This document shows, one piece after another, positions 34,069 to 46,900 of a DNA stretch of 64,000 nt. The stretch's first letter is position 1, and each line of letters begins with the position of its first letter. Origin of the DNA: Strix aluco (taxonomy: Eukaryota; Chordata; Aves; Strigiformes; Strigidae); contig NC_133931.1 of assembly GCF_031877795.1 (NCBI RefSeq), positions 74,003,429 through 74,067,428 of the forward strand. Direction: 5' to 3'. The notes beneath the pieces are model-generated. The model made no database searches and had not been told where the DNA came from. It saw only the letters and a list, made by a program, of their open reading frames with translations. Made by a program: the position numbers and the translations under genes.

Positions 34069-35779
34069 CTGTAGGAAAGGAGAGAGATTAACAGGTCATT
34101 TGTGATGCTTATCTCTGCTGAGCTGTATTGTACAGCAGATTCAGTTCATTTTAACAAATTTTAGGAATTTTTATAGAATTTGAACACTTTCAAAACAATA
34201 GATGTTTGGCTGCTTTGGCTTTTTAGTAAGTTATATACATGTGTGGATAAACTGCCAAAAACATAACTTTGAAAGCATTTTATTTTTAAACCAGAAAATA
34301 ATGAAGTGATTATAAATATTTATTTATTATTGGAAAAGTGTGAGAAATTTTGGTTGTCTTCTTTTCCTTCAGGTTGAAATTGATAATTTAATTGTGAAGT
34401 TTGCCATTCAGTATTTCTTATCTTAGTTGTAAAATTTGCCATTTAGTACTGCTTGCTTTAATTGTAAGAGTATGAAACATTGTAGTACCGATTGTAGAAA
34501 AGACACTTCTAAATTAAGTTGTTAAGTCTTTTTAACATACTCTACATGGCAATACAAAAGACAGCTTGTCAGAACTGGAATGGCAAAATCTGTGTCCAAA
34601 TATTGTGTTACGTATACTGTGTTTACTGCAGTTAATGCTGTACTATGTACTAGAATATATGCTTTAGGTACTTTACTTGAAACAAAAAAAAAAAAACCCA
34701 CTTTAATCTTACTTGTAAATGCTACAGATTCTAAGAATTTGGTAAACTTGACTCAGATCCCCTATATTCATATTTTATTTATGGTGTAAACACAAAGTAG
34801 TCATTAGTCAATTTTTTTTATTATAATTAGTGAAGTCGTGCTTGGCCCTTCATGCCAAACATTTGCCTTTGAGGGAAATGAGGGTATAAAAATGAAGGGA
34901 ATTTGATGTGACATACATCTTTCATTGATTAGCTTGAAAGAAAGTGCTATGGCAAAAGTAATTTGACTTGCATATATGGATTCAGCATGTCTTTTAAGTG
35001 TCATTTCTGTGGTTGCTCTTCATGTAGGATGTAACCTCAGTCACTCTTTCAGTGCAGTTTAAGCAGGTTGCCTGGTATAACTGACTGTGGAGTTAGCTAC
35101 CTAATGCAAAACCAGTGGAAGAAATTTGGATTTCAGTAACCTTGTATTTTGTTTTCAGAACACTAACTTGGCATAGGGCAGAAAGAGGCATGTTTTCATG
35201 TTGCTTGTACAGTTCTGCAGTGGTCAGTGTGTGCAAAATTAATTGCTACAAGTTCAAGAAACTATCATCATGCAGGCCACCTTCCTTGTGAGGAAAGTTT
35301 TTTCTTTTACAGGATGATTTAAGATTTTTTCCTCCTTTTTTTATGGTGGCACTCCTTTTTTCTAACCTCAAACCTCTCTGCTGATGTAAATAACTGTTCC
35401 AGTTAAAAACAACTCCGGCCTCTAAGGTAAGGTAAGCAAGCAAGCAAGCAGACATCTTGTAAATATTAGGGTTTTTGTATGAAATCATCATGGATGCTGC
35501 CAATTTTTTTTGGTTTTGTTTTTCTTTTTCTGTGATAGGAAGGTAAATTACATGTCTATATCAAGTGCCATAGTGTTCAGAAAGACATGCTATTGAAAAG
35601 GAGAACTACTTGCTATTTGACAGAGGTCCCAGTAGATGATAAGAAAGTGTAAGAAAAACCCTCCTAGCTCAGAGTGTCAGTCTGTCAGTCGTCGTACTCC
35701 ATCTCCAATAGTGATGGAGATGCAGGTTAGCCAGGGCTTGTGTGCTTGTACGTGTGCTCTGGTCCTTTGTCCTTGTACT
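34069..35779. other. No recognisable gene; short AAGC microsatellite
   Basis: This is AT-rich sequence. A short AAGC tandem run lies at about 35434-35450. Nothing else was recognised. Confidence 0.45.
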
Positions 35780-36110
35780 TTTCCAGGATCTACAGCTGTA
35801 TTAGTTATGTTAGAGGGTGCATCCTTGCCCAGTCCTTCCAGTACACCCCATGCATGGTGCCTGAATTTGTCTAATCTGTCTTTAAACCTGCTAATATTGT
35901 GTGCCTCCACAGCCTCCTATGGAAGCAAGACCTACAAGTTCTCTGCTTGCTGTCCAGTGAAGCACTTTTACCTGTTTGGGACTATCTCCCACTGGTTTCA
36001 TCAAGTGGCCACCTCATTCTTGTATTGCAGGATTTGCTGAATTGCAGTTTATCTGTTGCTCTTGTGACTTTGTAAACTGTGATCCTACCCTCCCTCAGGT
36101 TTCTCTGATC
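35780..36110 (-). mobile_element. Ancient CR1-like LINE fragment, antisense
   Basis: The plus strand contains in order AATTTGTCTAATCTGTCTTT, AAACCTGCTAATATTG, TGCCTCCACAGCCTCCTATG, CATTCTTGTATTGCAGGATT, and GACTTTGTAAACTGTGATCC followed by TACCCTCCCTCAGG. These are the landmarks of old amniote CR1/L3-type 3' ORF2 sequence read in antisense. High divergence and indels indicate great age. The left edge is uncertain. Confidence 0.68.
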
Positions 36111-36769
36111 CAGACTTAGGGGTCACAGCTTTTTGGGGTTTTTTTCAGTCCCCAAGCTCTGTGTGTGCATCCAGCTTAGCTACCTGTGCTCTGTTTGTGA
36201 ACGTAGCATGTACAGGTGGAGTTCAGCCCTATGGTGTTGGACAGTCTTGAAGTAACAGGGCTGCTGGTACTGAGTTTCAAGTATGATTTCTATTGTGTTA
36301 CTTAAGTCTCCCTCCTGTCAGGTCAGCAAAACAATAATGTTATCTTCCACCTCTGTAGAAGTTTTCATATGAAAATCTGGCAATGTTTATATAAATATTG
36401 AAGAGTTCTACTTTAAAGGAGCTGTATGAGGGTTGCAGTAAGACAGAGAAGCATAATATGTTTCGAAGTGAAAAGTCCTAAAATATACTGTACGTTAAGT
36501 GATATTCTGCACTACTTAATTCTTTTTAAATAAACTATTAAATCTGGTTTTATTACGTTATAGGTTAAAATTGCTTCAATCAAGACATTGTTTTGGGATT
36601 TGAGTTTTTTTTAACTACGATCTTTTGATTATACCCATTAAATCTGCAGAGTAAAAGTGATTAAAATGTTATGTTCTGCATATGTCCCCCAAGTACATGG
36701 AGGTTTTTACCGCTTCTTAAAATAGGAAAGTGGTGACATTATTATGAGGTAGCCTGTATATAACCTATT
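36111..36769. other. No recognisable gene
   Basis: This AT-rich sequence lies between two CR1 fragments. I see no gene, repeat or exon-like segment. Confidence 0.5.
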
Positions 36770-36970
36770 TAATGACAGAAAGTGTGGTGAGACAGTGGAA
36801 TAAGCTGCCCAGGGAGGGGGTGGAGTCACCATCCCTGGATGTGTTGAAGGGTTGTTTAGATGAGATGTTGGGTGATATGGTGTAGGGGAGAACTTTGTAG
36901 AGTAGGGCTGATGGTTGGACTCGATGATCCCAAGGGTCTTTTCCAACCTGAATGATTCTGTGATTCTGTG
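36770..36970 (+). mobile_element. CR1 3'-end fragment
   Basis: About 200 bp of the CR1 3' end: GACAGTGGAATAAGCTGCCC, AGGGAGGGGGTGGAGTCACC, ATCCCTGGATGTGTTGAAGG, then GGTCTTTTCCAACCTGAATG and GATTCTGTGATTCTGTG as the terminal tail repeat. It is severely 5'-truncated. Confidence 0.92.
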
Positions 36971-37962
36971 TAATATAAAATGATAATGAGCAAATGGAAT
37001 TTAAAAGTCAGAGAACACATAAATTCCTGTATTCTAAGTATTGTTAGGATTTCTTAGAAATCCGTATTGTTTCCATTATGAATAGAATATTACCCATATT
37101 GTGTTTATTAAGGTACAATAACTCTAAAATTTCCAGCTAATCATCCAAATATTTTGAGAATTTCTTCTTGAAGCTCGATTAAACGCCTAAAATTCAGGTT
37201 TTGTCCACACTTAAATGTAATCCTCAAATTTAATGGAAGTTACTCTAAGAATATTTTCACTTTAGAATAATAATTTTAATCTAGAATATCTATTCTAGAA
37301 TTATTCTTATTATCCAGTGTCATGACAGTATAAAAGAGGTTATGTGAAAAAGGAACATACTCTCTAAATATACTGTTACTACAAGCTAACCTCTGAGTTC
37401 AGATTTGGGGAGAATAGATTTCTCTCTAACTCCAGAAATGTTCACAATTGATGATGGGGAATATATTGTATTTTTCTTCTTTTTGCACACCAGAGCCAAC
37501 AGGAATAGGGTGATAAGGGAAGGATACAAAGATAACACTGTAGTATTGCAATTCTAAAGAAACATGATAATAAAATAATTTGCTGCTGTTGAAAGACACT
37601 ACCTATGTAAAGTGGACATTTATTTTGTCCAAAAGGCCTAGTAGTGATATCACAGCACACTGCACTATAGAGAAACTTTTTATTATGTAATGTTTTGGAA
37701 GCCTTCAAGTGTGCACTCCCTTTCAAATGTGTATTTAAATTTCTGGTGACAAGCCCATTCTAAGTTGGCTCCATGAACATGTGGAATGGTGCATGCATCT
37801 ACAGTATGAAACTGTTCATGAAGCAGAAAACAAACATCATTTCAAGAAGAAATAGCTGTTTCTTAGGATGCGTTTTTGGTTTCCTGGAATTATATTGCCC
37901 ACAGATGTTGGAGATTTCTTTAGCTCATTTTGTTGTTTGATGACTGCTTATACACTGCAATT
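36971..37962. other. No recognisable gene; short perfect inverted repeat
   Basis: This is AT-rich sequence. A 9-base perfect inverted repeat with a 2-base loop lies at 37280-37299 (TCTAGAATA and its complement). Nothing else is evident. Confidence 0.5.
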
Positions 37963-39488
37963 TTGGGACCAGACGAGATACACCCGAGGGTGCTGAAGGA
38001 GCTGGCTGGGGTGCTTGCCAAGCCACTTTCCATCATTTACCAACAGTCCTGGCTGACCGGGGGAGGTCCTGACAGATTGGAAACTGTCCAATGTGATGCA
38101 TATATATAAGAAGGGTCGGAAGGATGATCCGGGAAATTACAGGATTGTCACCTTGACGTCAGTGCCCGGGAAGCTGATGGAGCAGCTCATCCTGAGTACC
38201 ATCACACAACACGTGCGGGACAAACAGATGATCAGGCCCAGTCAGCATGGGTTTATGAAAGGCAGGTCCTGCTTGACAAACCTGATCTCCTTCTACGACA
38301 GAGTGACCTGCTTATTGGATGAGGGAAAGGTTGTGGATGTTGTCTACCTTGACTTCAGTAAGGCCTTTGACACTGTTTCCCACAGCATTCTCCTGGCGAA
38401 ACTGGCTGCTCACAGCTTGGATGGGCACATGCTTCGTGGGGTAAAAAACTGGCTGGATGGCCGGGCCCAAAGAGTTGTGGTGAACAGAGTTAAATCCAGT
38501 TGGTGGCTGGTCACGAGTGGTGTCCCCCAGGGCTCAGTTTTGGGGCCACTCGTCTTTAACATCTTTATTGATGATCTAGACGAGGGGATCGAGTGCACCC
38601 TCAGTAAGTTTGCAGACAACACCAAGCTGGGTGGGAGTGTTGATCTGCTCGAGGGTAGGGAGGCTCTGCAGAGAGATCTGGACAGGCTGGAGCGATGGGC
38701 TAAGGCCAACTGTAGGAGTTTCAATAAGGTCAAATGCTGGGTTCTGCACTTGGGCCACAACAACCCCCAGCAGCGCTACAGGCCTGGGGAGGAGTGGCTG
38801 GAGAGCTGCCAGTCAGAGAGGGACCTGGGGGTGTTGATTGACAGCCGGCTGAACAGGAGCCAGCAGTGTACCCAGGTGGCCAAGAAGGCCAATGGCATCC
38901 TGGCTTGTATCAGAAATAGCGTCGCCAGCAGGGACAGGGAAGTGATCTTATCCCTGTACTCGGCACTGGTGAGGCCGCACCTTGATTACTGTGTTCAGTT
39001 TTGGGCCCCTCACTCCAAAAAAGACATTGAATTACTCGAGCGTGTCCAGAGAAGGGCAACGAAGCTGGTGAAGGGTCTGGAGCACATGTCGTACGAGGAG
39101 CGGCTGAGGGAACTGGGGGTGTTTAGTCTGGAGAAGAGGAGGCTGAGGGGAGACCTCATCGCCCTCTACAACTACCTGAAAGGAGGTTCCAGAGAGCTGG
39201 GGATGAGTCTCTCTAACGAAGTAATAAGCTATAGGACAAGAGGTAATGGCCTCAAGTTGTGCCAGGGAGGTTTAGACTGGATATTAGGAAGTATTTCTTT
39301 ACAGAATGGGTTGTTAGGCATTGGAATGGGCTGCCCAGGGAGGTGGTGGAGTCCCCATCCCTGGAGGTGTTTAAGAGTAGGGTTGACATAGCGCTTAGGG
39401 ATATGGTGTAGTTGGGAACTGTCAATGTTAGGTTAATGGTTGGACTGGATGATCTTCAAGGTCTTTTCTAACCTAGGTGATTCTGTGA
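37963..39488 (+). mobile_element. CR1 LINE, 5'-truncated, with long ORF2 remnant
   Basis: This is about 1.5 kb of CR1, from the reverse-transcriptase fingers (GATACACCCGAGGGTGCTGA) to the 3' tail (TTCTAACCTAGGTGATTCTG). The endonuclease and ORF1 are missing. Relative to typical CR1 the upstream part is out of frame with the long ORF because of an extra base in the G-run near 38058-38063. A 432-codon ORF remains open after that. It is the youngest-looking CR1 in the window, and its tail closely resembles the fragment at 40764-40900. Confidence 0.96.
38093..39391 (+). pseudogene. CR1 ORF2 reverse-transcriptase fragment, catalytic motif mutated
   Basis: The 432-codon ORF carries the CR1 reverse transcriptase from the finger/palm to near the C-terminus. 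Motifs in order are [12 protein letters not shown] (about residues 6-17), [10 protein letters not shown] (about 49-58), [11 protein letters not shown] (about 85-95), [20 protein letters not shown] (about 143-162), FADNTKLGG (about 173-181), [12 protein letters not shown] (about 288-299), [11 protein letters not shown] (about 313-323) and EKRRLRGDL (about 344-352). The catalytic pair, normally FADD, reads FADN: Asn at about residue 176 (codon AAC at 38618-38620), one G-to-A step from Asp. The last 30 or so residues leave the family frame. N-terminal endonuclease is absent. The product would be inactive. Confidence 0.93.
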
Positions 39489-40763
39489 AGGCAAGGTGTT
39501 TGTCCTTGACTCTTGTTTTGAAAGAGAATAGACTATTTGTTAAGAGGGTGAATGACATTGTATGTAATGGGAGGAAGGCAAGACCCACAACTTGATCTGC
39601 ATGTAGACAGAGTACTAAATTAAAGATAAACAATTGAATCTCAAAGTTTAAAATTGCAACAAGATTCAAGTCACTACAAGCAAACCTCAATGTTAGGTCT
39701 GTTTTTTTCTAATTGTTTTCAGAAAACCTGTAAAGAGAGATAGGATGGAGTATCATGGGTTGGTGTGAAATTCTCTCAGGCTTGATGTGGCTTTGTAGAA
39801 GTTCACCAAAATACACATGCACAGAGCAGTGTTTTCTGTAACAGTTACAGGATGTAGAATGTTGAAAGACTGTAGGACACTCACCAGTTAGCATCAAGCT
39901 ATGCAAGAATGAAGGTCAAAGATATCTGGGGGTCACTGAGTATTTTAGCAGTGACTGAACAGGCACACGACCTTGAGTTAGCATGCTAACACAGCAGAAG
40001 TCAGACAGTCATTTCAGTATTCCATAGGCACATAGCTGTCTTCCATACCACTCTCCCTTGGTAAAAATATAAATAAGGCTAACACATTTAAAAGTTTAAC
40101 ATGGGAGTAATATAATTAACTTTAGGAGAAATAAATTAATTATTTGGGTTACATTGTTGTGTTTATTTTAATTTGCTATAATGTGAAAACAAAACAACCT
40201 AAATAAAACTGAAAGGCATTTACATACTTTGGTCTAGGATTTAAATCACTTTTCAAGGAACGGGGAAGATTTAGGGTTTACAACAGAGAGTTATTAAGAG
40301 GGAGTGTAGAGAGACGTAAGCAGAGAGATAAGGTACTAAGTCAGCCAGAAGAAAGATGTCTGAACTTCTGTTTCTCTCGAAGAGGAGAACTCGGCACAGG
40401 TGGGCACTGAAGTTGCCTGTGCCGAGGCATTTACAGCCCCAAACTAGTTTTTGTGAATATCTCAGTTATGCCTTTGGGAATAGGCAGCTGGTTTATCCCC
40501 TGCCTTGTGAAGCCTGCATGAAAGATGCAGAGGTGTGATGGCCCTGGCTCTATTCCTCTGTCTGGTGTGTGGACCACCAGTTCAAGACACAGGAGTCTAA
40601 GCTTTTCTTGTTTTTTTCCTGTACCCACATACAAAATGAATTGGAAGCCTGTGCTTTCCAGCCCTTTGACTTCAGTCTGAATAAAACACTTGAAAACATA
40701 GCAATAAAATAGTTTGGGGAAGAAGGGAATAGTTTGTCCCTCCTGTTAAAGCTGTGCTGTTTT
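39489..40763. other. No recognisable gene
   Basis: This sequence lies between two CR1 copies. A short ORF at 40356-40538 has no features. No repeat was recognised. Confidence 0.45.
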
Positions 40764-40900
40764 TCCCCATCCCTGGAGGTGTTTAAGAGTCGGGTTGACA
40801 TAGCACTGAGGGATATGATGTAGTTGAGAAGGGTCAGTGTTAGGTTAATGGTTGGACTAGATCTTCAAGGTCTTTTCCAACCTAGATGATTCTGTGATTT
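40764..40900 (+). mobile_element. CR1 3'-end fragment
   Basis: CCCCATCCCTGGAGGTGTTT, GTCAGTGTTAGGTTAATGG, TTGGACTAGATCTTCAAGG, TCTTTTCCAACCTAGATGAT and TCTGTGATTTT mark about 137 bp of CR1 tail. It is closely related to the 3' end of the copy at 37963-39488. Confidence 0.93.
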
Positions 40901-43900
40901 TATTCATACATCTTCTCTGAATACTACTTTGTTCTTGGTAGCTTACTTCTTTTTCCCACTTCTGGAAGATCCTTTGTACATGTGATTTCAGACTCTGGAC
41001 TGCACTAAATACAAATCACTTTCCTGTACTCTGGCTTATGGGAGAATACTTGTTTGTCACAGGCAATGCTAGAAGGAGAATTTGCTACTTAAACATAAGT
41101 AGTAAAGAGCTGACCCTCACCATTTTGCAGGGGAAATCATTTGGTCATGGGGGAGAGGAGGGATGGAGGAGGGCAGAAAGAAGTCAACTGAGTTTTAAGA
41201 TATGTACTGCTTTTAAATTTCTCTACTGGCTCAGTACATTAGTTGGTTTGTCACATCACATTTTCTGAGCTTCTTTGTATTATGTCGCATAATGTGACAA
41301 AGATAACCCTTGTGACAAATCATACAAGCCAGTGTGTCAATGGGAAAGTAAGAAACTGACAGCTTTCTGAACAGTCCCATAAAAGCACTCAAGAGAATTC
41401 TGTAAAAAGTAACTTTTTAGAAATAGAGACCTATGTTTTTTCTTGCTGAAAGCCTTCTCTTCAAACAAACTTCAGAGTACTAATTTAAAAAAATTAAGAA
41501 AAAAGATGACATAGTAGGGGCTCTGGCTGATGCATGGGAAAAGCTTAGACTGGGATGGTGGTTAGAGGATCCAGCCTCAGCTTTCTGTTCTGCCCCCAAT
41601 GCACTGATGTCTGAGCTGCTCATCCTTCACTCCTGACCTACAGTTTTGCAGTCTTAAAGCACAGCACTGGAATTTACACTGACTCATGAGCAGCTTCAGT
41701 ATGAGGAGAGCCAGGTAGTGTTTTGCCCGTCATACTAAAATAAGTAGCTGTTACATGCCCTCATAAAGAGGTGGACTGAATCAGTAGATTCTTTGCACTA
41801 AATAGTAAGGACATGTTTAAGCTCTCTTTTCTGTTGTAAGATGCTGACATTGTGTATTTGTACTCTTATTTGTATTCATTCATGGTTTCCAATTCAAAGA
41901 CCCACTTTTTTCCTCCTTAGTTTTCTATTTAACAAATGGCTTTATAATAGGGAGAAAAAGTGGTTTTAATAAAATGTCTTTGGTTCTTGGATGGCACAAC
42001 ACTGCAACTGTTATAAAAAGAGAAAACTATTAGAGGTGAACTTCCACATTTTGAAAAATTTTTGCTGTATATTGTACCTGTTTTCTATTTTGCCTTATTT
42101 TTTATAGTGAGTGGTGTGGGCTTACACACTAACCAAAGCAACACATACTCTGCTCAGTCTGTTCAAATCTAGTGGCAACATTCTTACTGAAATTGCATGG
42201 ACAGTCACAAATTTAGAAGTTTTTGGGGAACCTTTATCCTGAAATCAAATAGAGGACTTATGGGTAACTGGAACTGGTAGTCATTTATATATGTAATAGG
42301 CTCTGTTCAGTGTTGTCAGTGGCTCTTTCCAAAGAACAATAGGAGAAAAACAACTTCAGTAGAGTTGGTGCTAAAGTTAAGTTGTTATGTACAAATATAG
42401 GACCTAGAACAATTGATACACCATTACTCTCATTGGTTTCTTGTAGTTTTAAAATTCAAAGGAAGCTGAGTGATTGATAAAGCCCTCAGGCTGTTTAAAA
42501 AATATGATCATGTTTCTCTTTGCTACAGTTACTTCTGCCAGTTCATGTTTTCCATGTTTCTGGACAGTTAAAGCAGTAGCATTACTTTAGAGAGCTTTAC
42601 AAGCAATTTGACAAACTCATCTGTGGGTGGCATATCCCCATTTATTGTTTAAAATAAAGAAAAGATATCATAGTAGCTCCATCTGTCAGGGCTGTAACTT
42701 ATGTTCCCTAAAATAAAAATATTACAGTAGTTTGGGAGGTTACTGCAACTGTGAATGCTACCTTAGTGTTCTCCTAGAAGTTATGATTACCAGGGTAGTC
42801 ACCACTTCCATCAATCCTGTTACAAAACAATCATCTCTGGCAGAGGGGTATAATGGACAATCAGAAGGGATATCTTCTTAAACTCTTTCAATTAGATATA
42901 TATACCAGGGTCTGTGTGGAGTTCAGTTTAACCGGGTTAGTACGGATAAGCAAAAGGTTTGTTGATGTTGTACTGTGTTTTACCAAGGCTTGAGAGTATG
43001 AGTAGTGTTAGGATGTTCGTTTTTGTAGAACTTCTGTATGTGAATAATGTTTGCATCCTTATTCTGCATCGGGAGGAGGCAGAAGATGAGAGGGATAGAG
43101 AAGTGGTGCAGGGTTCTTTCTGGAACTCAGTAAGAAAGACCTGACAACAACTGGAGTATAAAATAGCTGTTTCAGTAAGGTAGCATAAAAAGAGGAACAC
43201 AGATAGCAAGTAAATCTTAACATCCATTCAGATGCTGGGAGTCATGGTTTTGTGCAGCATCAGACAGATCCTGGATGGACTTTTCCACAGCATGCTGTAC
43301 AGATCCTGTTGATGGAGAGGTTCTTCCTCCCTCACATACTCTTGTGCCTTTTATTTTGTGTAACAACCAGAATCATACGTCTTCTCCCGAGACGTTGGAT
43401 GTTATCTCTTCATAACATCCACCAGTGTGCAGCACAGGCTGGCAAAGGGCACTCCAGCAGATTCCCTTACAGCAGCTACTCATGCTAGCACACATGTTTC
43501 TCAAGCTAGTTTCTCAGCAGCTACTCGTGCAACGTACAGGGTTTTCCCAAGCTGTAAGGACGAGTAGAGCAGATATGGCCTATTCAAGACCTTGAAGCCT
43601 TCTGCAAAGTTCACAGTAGAATCCTCTAGTGGATGTTGGCTAACAGTTTTCAAAACACTGTTTTTAACTAGGGCTGTGTTGAAGTTGCGTGGGGAGGAGA
43701 GGCTGGAATCCTAGAGAAAAGGAGGAAATTACATTTTTCTTGGATCTTTCATGAGTGGTCACTTGTGAACTTGAAAAGCCATGTCTACTGTAGTGAATGT
43801 TGACATACAAAAACATCTCTGATGGGCACAGCTCAGGGACTATTCTTTGATCAGATAACCGTAAAGAGTCTGAGATGTAGTTCTCTGTTCCCAAATTTAT

Positions 43901-46900
43901 TTTCTGTGATGATAGAATAAATTGCTGATTTTGAAATAGGAAAATAATTTGTTGGATGACTCTTGCTGTTGCCATCAATATTTAAATATTCCTAAGAATT
44001 TTTAAAATAAGCTCCTGGTTTGCACTTATAGGAAACTTTCCTGCACTTACAGGAGACTGTATAGGAGGTCCTGTAGAGTTTGTTACTCTTTGCAGTCTGT
44101 AATCCAAACCCAATCAAATTCTGAATGTGTACAGAGGGGAAATTCAATAAGGTGTTATGTGCAACACAGACAATAAAAGAATTCAATACATTTTGGGGGC
44201 CGAAGGATCATTTAGTGTAATCTCTTGTAGTTCACAGGTTGTTAAACTTCAGTTATCTCTGTTTTGAGCCCAGCAGCTTGACTAAACCACATCCATCAGA
44301 ATAGGATCTGTTATTAACTTCCTTACTTCCATTAGCAGTCCCATATATATCTTCTGTAAGAGGAAGAAATAGTGTCTGAAATCAAAATTTCCCTGCATTC
44401 CTGTGGTTTGGTGTGTCATTTATGTAAAATGGCTTTAGCAGTGTATCATCCTCTCTCCAAAACAACTTAATCTTGGGTTTTGCTTGTTAATATTTATAAA
44501 TTGCTCTCTATAAAAAGATTGCTTACAGTTGATTATGCATTGGTTAAGATAACTTTATTTTTCTTCATGTTACCTGATGTTTAAAAGCACCATAAACCAT
44601 GATATGCTTCTGCAGCTGTAGCAGGAAAGCATGGAAACAACACCTTTCTTTCTCGTGTTCAGTAGGGATGTTTTAGGAGTCGCTTCTATTAGACAAGCTA
44701 CTTCTTGACCCCTTGTGTTTCCCTTTTGCAGTCAAACTGTGTGCAGTTCTGTGGACTTTACTTTCATCTGAATCTTTCATTCTTCCAAGCCAATTCCAAA
44801 ATCTGTGATAGCACCTGGTGTTCAAAATTTATGAAAATTCTGTACTCACTTTCAGCAGTGGTGTTATATTCCCTCAGTGTTGTACAAACATAAACACTCT
44901 TCGATGAAAACCTAGTTAGCCAGGAGTTTTCAAAGTTCAGTGCTGTGCTGTATCAGTGTACGGGTGGGATAGGTATGCAGTACTGTATAGTATTATATAA
45001 TTGTGTAAAGTGTGGAATGTCTATACAATTCTGTGATACGCTATTATAAGTAACACTTTCCTGATCTGATTTTCATTATTTTTTCCTGTGTGGTTTTGTA
45101 GAATCTGTGATACAATTTATTCCTTCCCAAAGTGAGGTTTTGCATATTAATCCCTATTTGTTTTTAATACTCATTGCCTTTCCTACTTCATGACTCTTTT
45201 CATTTTTGTAGTTCTTACATGTATAGCCTTACCACAGCCATGCTCAGTAGTAACATGATATACTGAATACTGTCTCGAATTCACCTTTTTTTTTTTTTTT
45301 TCGCTGGAGTGGGACATTTTCTCTGGCAGTGATGCAGTGACAGAAAAACATTAATGAATAATGCCTTCACGTAAATGAGACCATTTAGTGTATCTGCATA
45401 CTCTGTTTTACTGAACACACAAATATTACAAAATCAGAGTGCTTTTTTGTATTATGTAATTTCATGAAAGCTTCGGGATCATGTGAAGAATATTTGGCAG
45501 AAGAAATAACATGCTGAGCGACATACATAGTCGCCTTGCTTACTTTTCAATAACACTCCATAGCACAAATTCATAGGAACATTTGTTGAAGCGTAAGTAA
45601 AATCTTAATCCAGTTTTGGGGGCTTGAGACAAGGACCAGTTAGTTGAAAAACATCTCAGTAAAGGAAGTATATTTTCACTATTCAAAGTACTTTTATCAG
45701 GTTTTAGCATCTCTGTAACTGTCAGGAAGTGCAAGTGTGAAAATTTAGTGTTTATATACCTCGTACACTGGTTGTGCTCTCTGTGGTACATACTCCTGAT
45801 CTTGAAAATGACCCAAATGAGGTGCTATTTAGATCTCACATATGTATGTTGTTTGAAAGAGTAGTGTACTTCAAATAAGAATGTGCTGTTAAATGTGAAT
45901 TTTATTTAGGAAGTATTTTGTTATTATTTCTTGCTCCCCCTCCCCCTCCCTTGTTTTAATGAGACCCTGGTTGATATTATTTCAGGGATACTTTTGCTGG
46001 CTTTTACTTCTTTAAGGTTATTAAACCTACAGGGTCTGACTGACTTAGCAGTTTATTCCCCATTTGGCTTGGTCTTTCTGCCTTCTGTTTATAATTCTTT
46101 TCTTTCTGACAAGTACATGTGCCTTACTTGCACTTCACCAGTTTGTGCTTTATTTCTCTTTTCACTTTGACAATTGTATTCATGTTGTGAGCTTGCTAGT
46201 TCATTCTCTTTTTAATGATCATGAATAATTTAACATACCCTTTGAGTTTTTCTGCTTTCTCATAACAAAATATGTAAGAAAAAATGTTTTGCTGGATTCA
46301 TTTTGATTTAACACAGTTATACTTAAAGTCAAAATTTAAGAGTTTTCTGTACGTGTTTTTCTCTGTTCACTTTTATACTTGTTTGCCAAAGTGCACAAAA
46401 CTCTGACTTTTAAATGTTGCATGACAGCTGAAGCTGGATGTACCTGATCTCACTTGTGGGATATGTCATGAACATTTTGCACATAAGAAATTCAGTACAG
46501 ACTGTTTTCCATAATATTCAGTTTTCACAAACTGAATATTATTAGTGATTTCAAAGTTTCTGGTAAACATCATTAAATATATTGGGAAACTTCAGTGTCT
46601 ATGGGCATATATGGATCACAAATATCAGAAAAATCACACTGATTATGATTGCTTTTACCGAGTTAAATTCCTTTCATAATCATAGGAAACTATTTCATTT
46701 CTGTGTTTGCAGAGATATCAACAGAAATAACAGGAATGTCACTGTCAGACAGGCATTGTTTCAGTACAGCTTGGTGAAGTTGGACTCCAGAGCTGCTGAA
46801 AAAAATGGCACTGTTTGTGACAAGTTTGAAGATTTTGAAACTTTTCAGTCAGCAATGGAAAAAAAAAAACCAAACTGTGTGTAGTTTCCTGAAATGGGAT

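Noticed and set aside
35434-35450. AAGC microsatellite as a notable expansion
   Set aside because: There are only about four units, within normal background.
46582-46884. Coding exon after the acceptor-like TTTGCAG at 46713
   Set aside because: There is no donor before the stop and no recognisable motif. It ends in an A-run translated as lysines.
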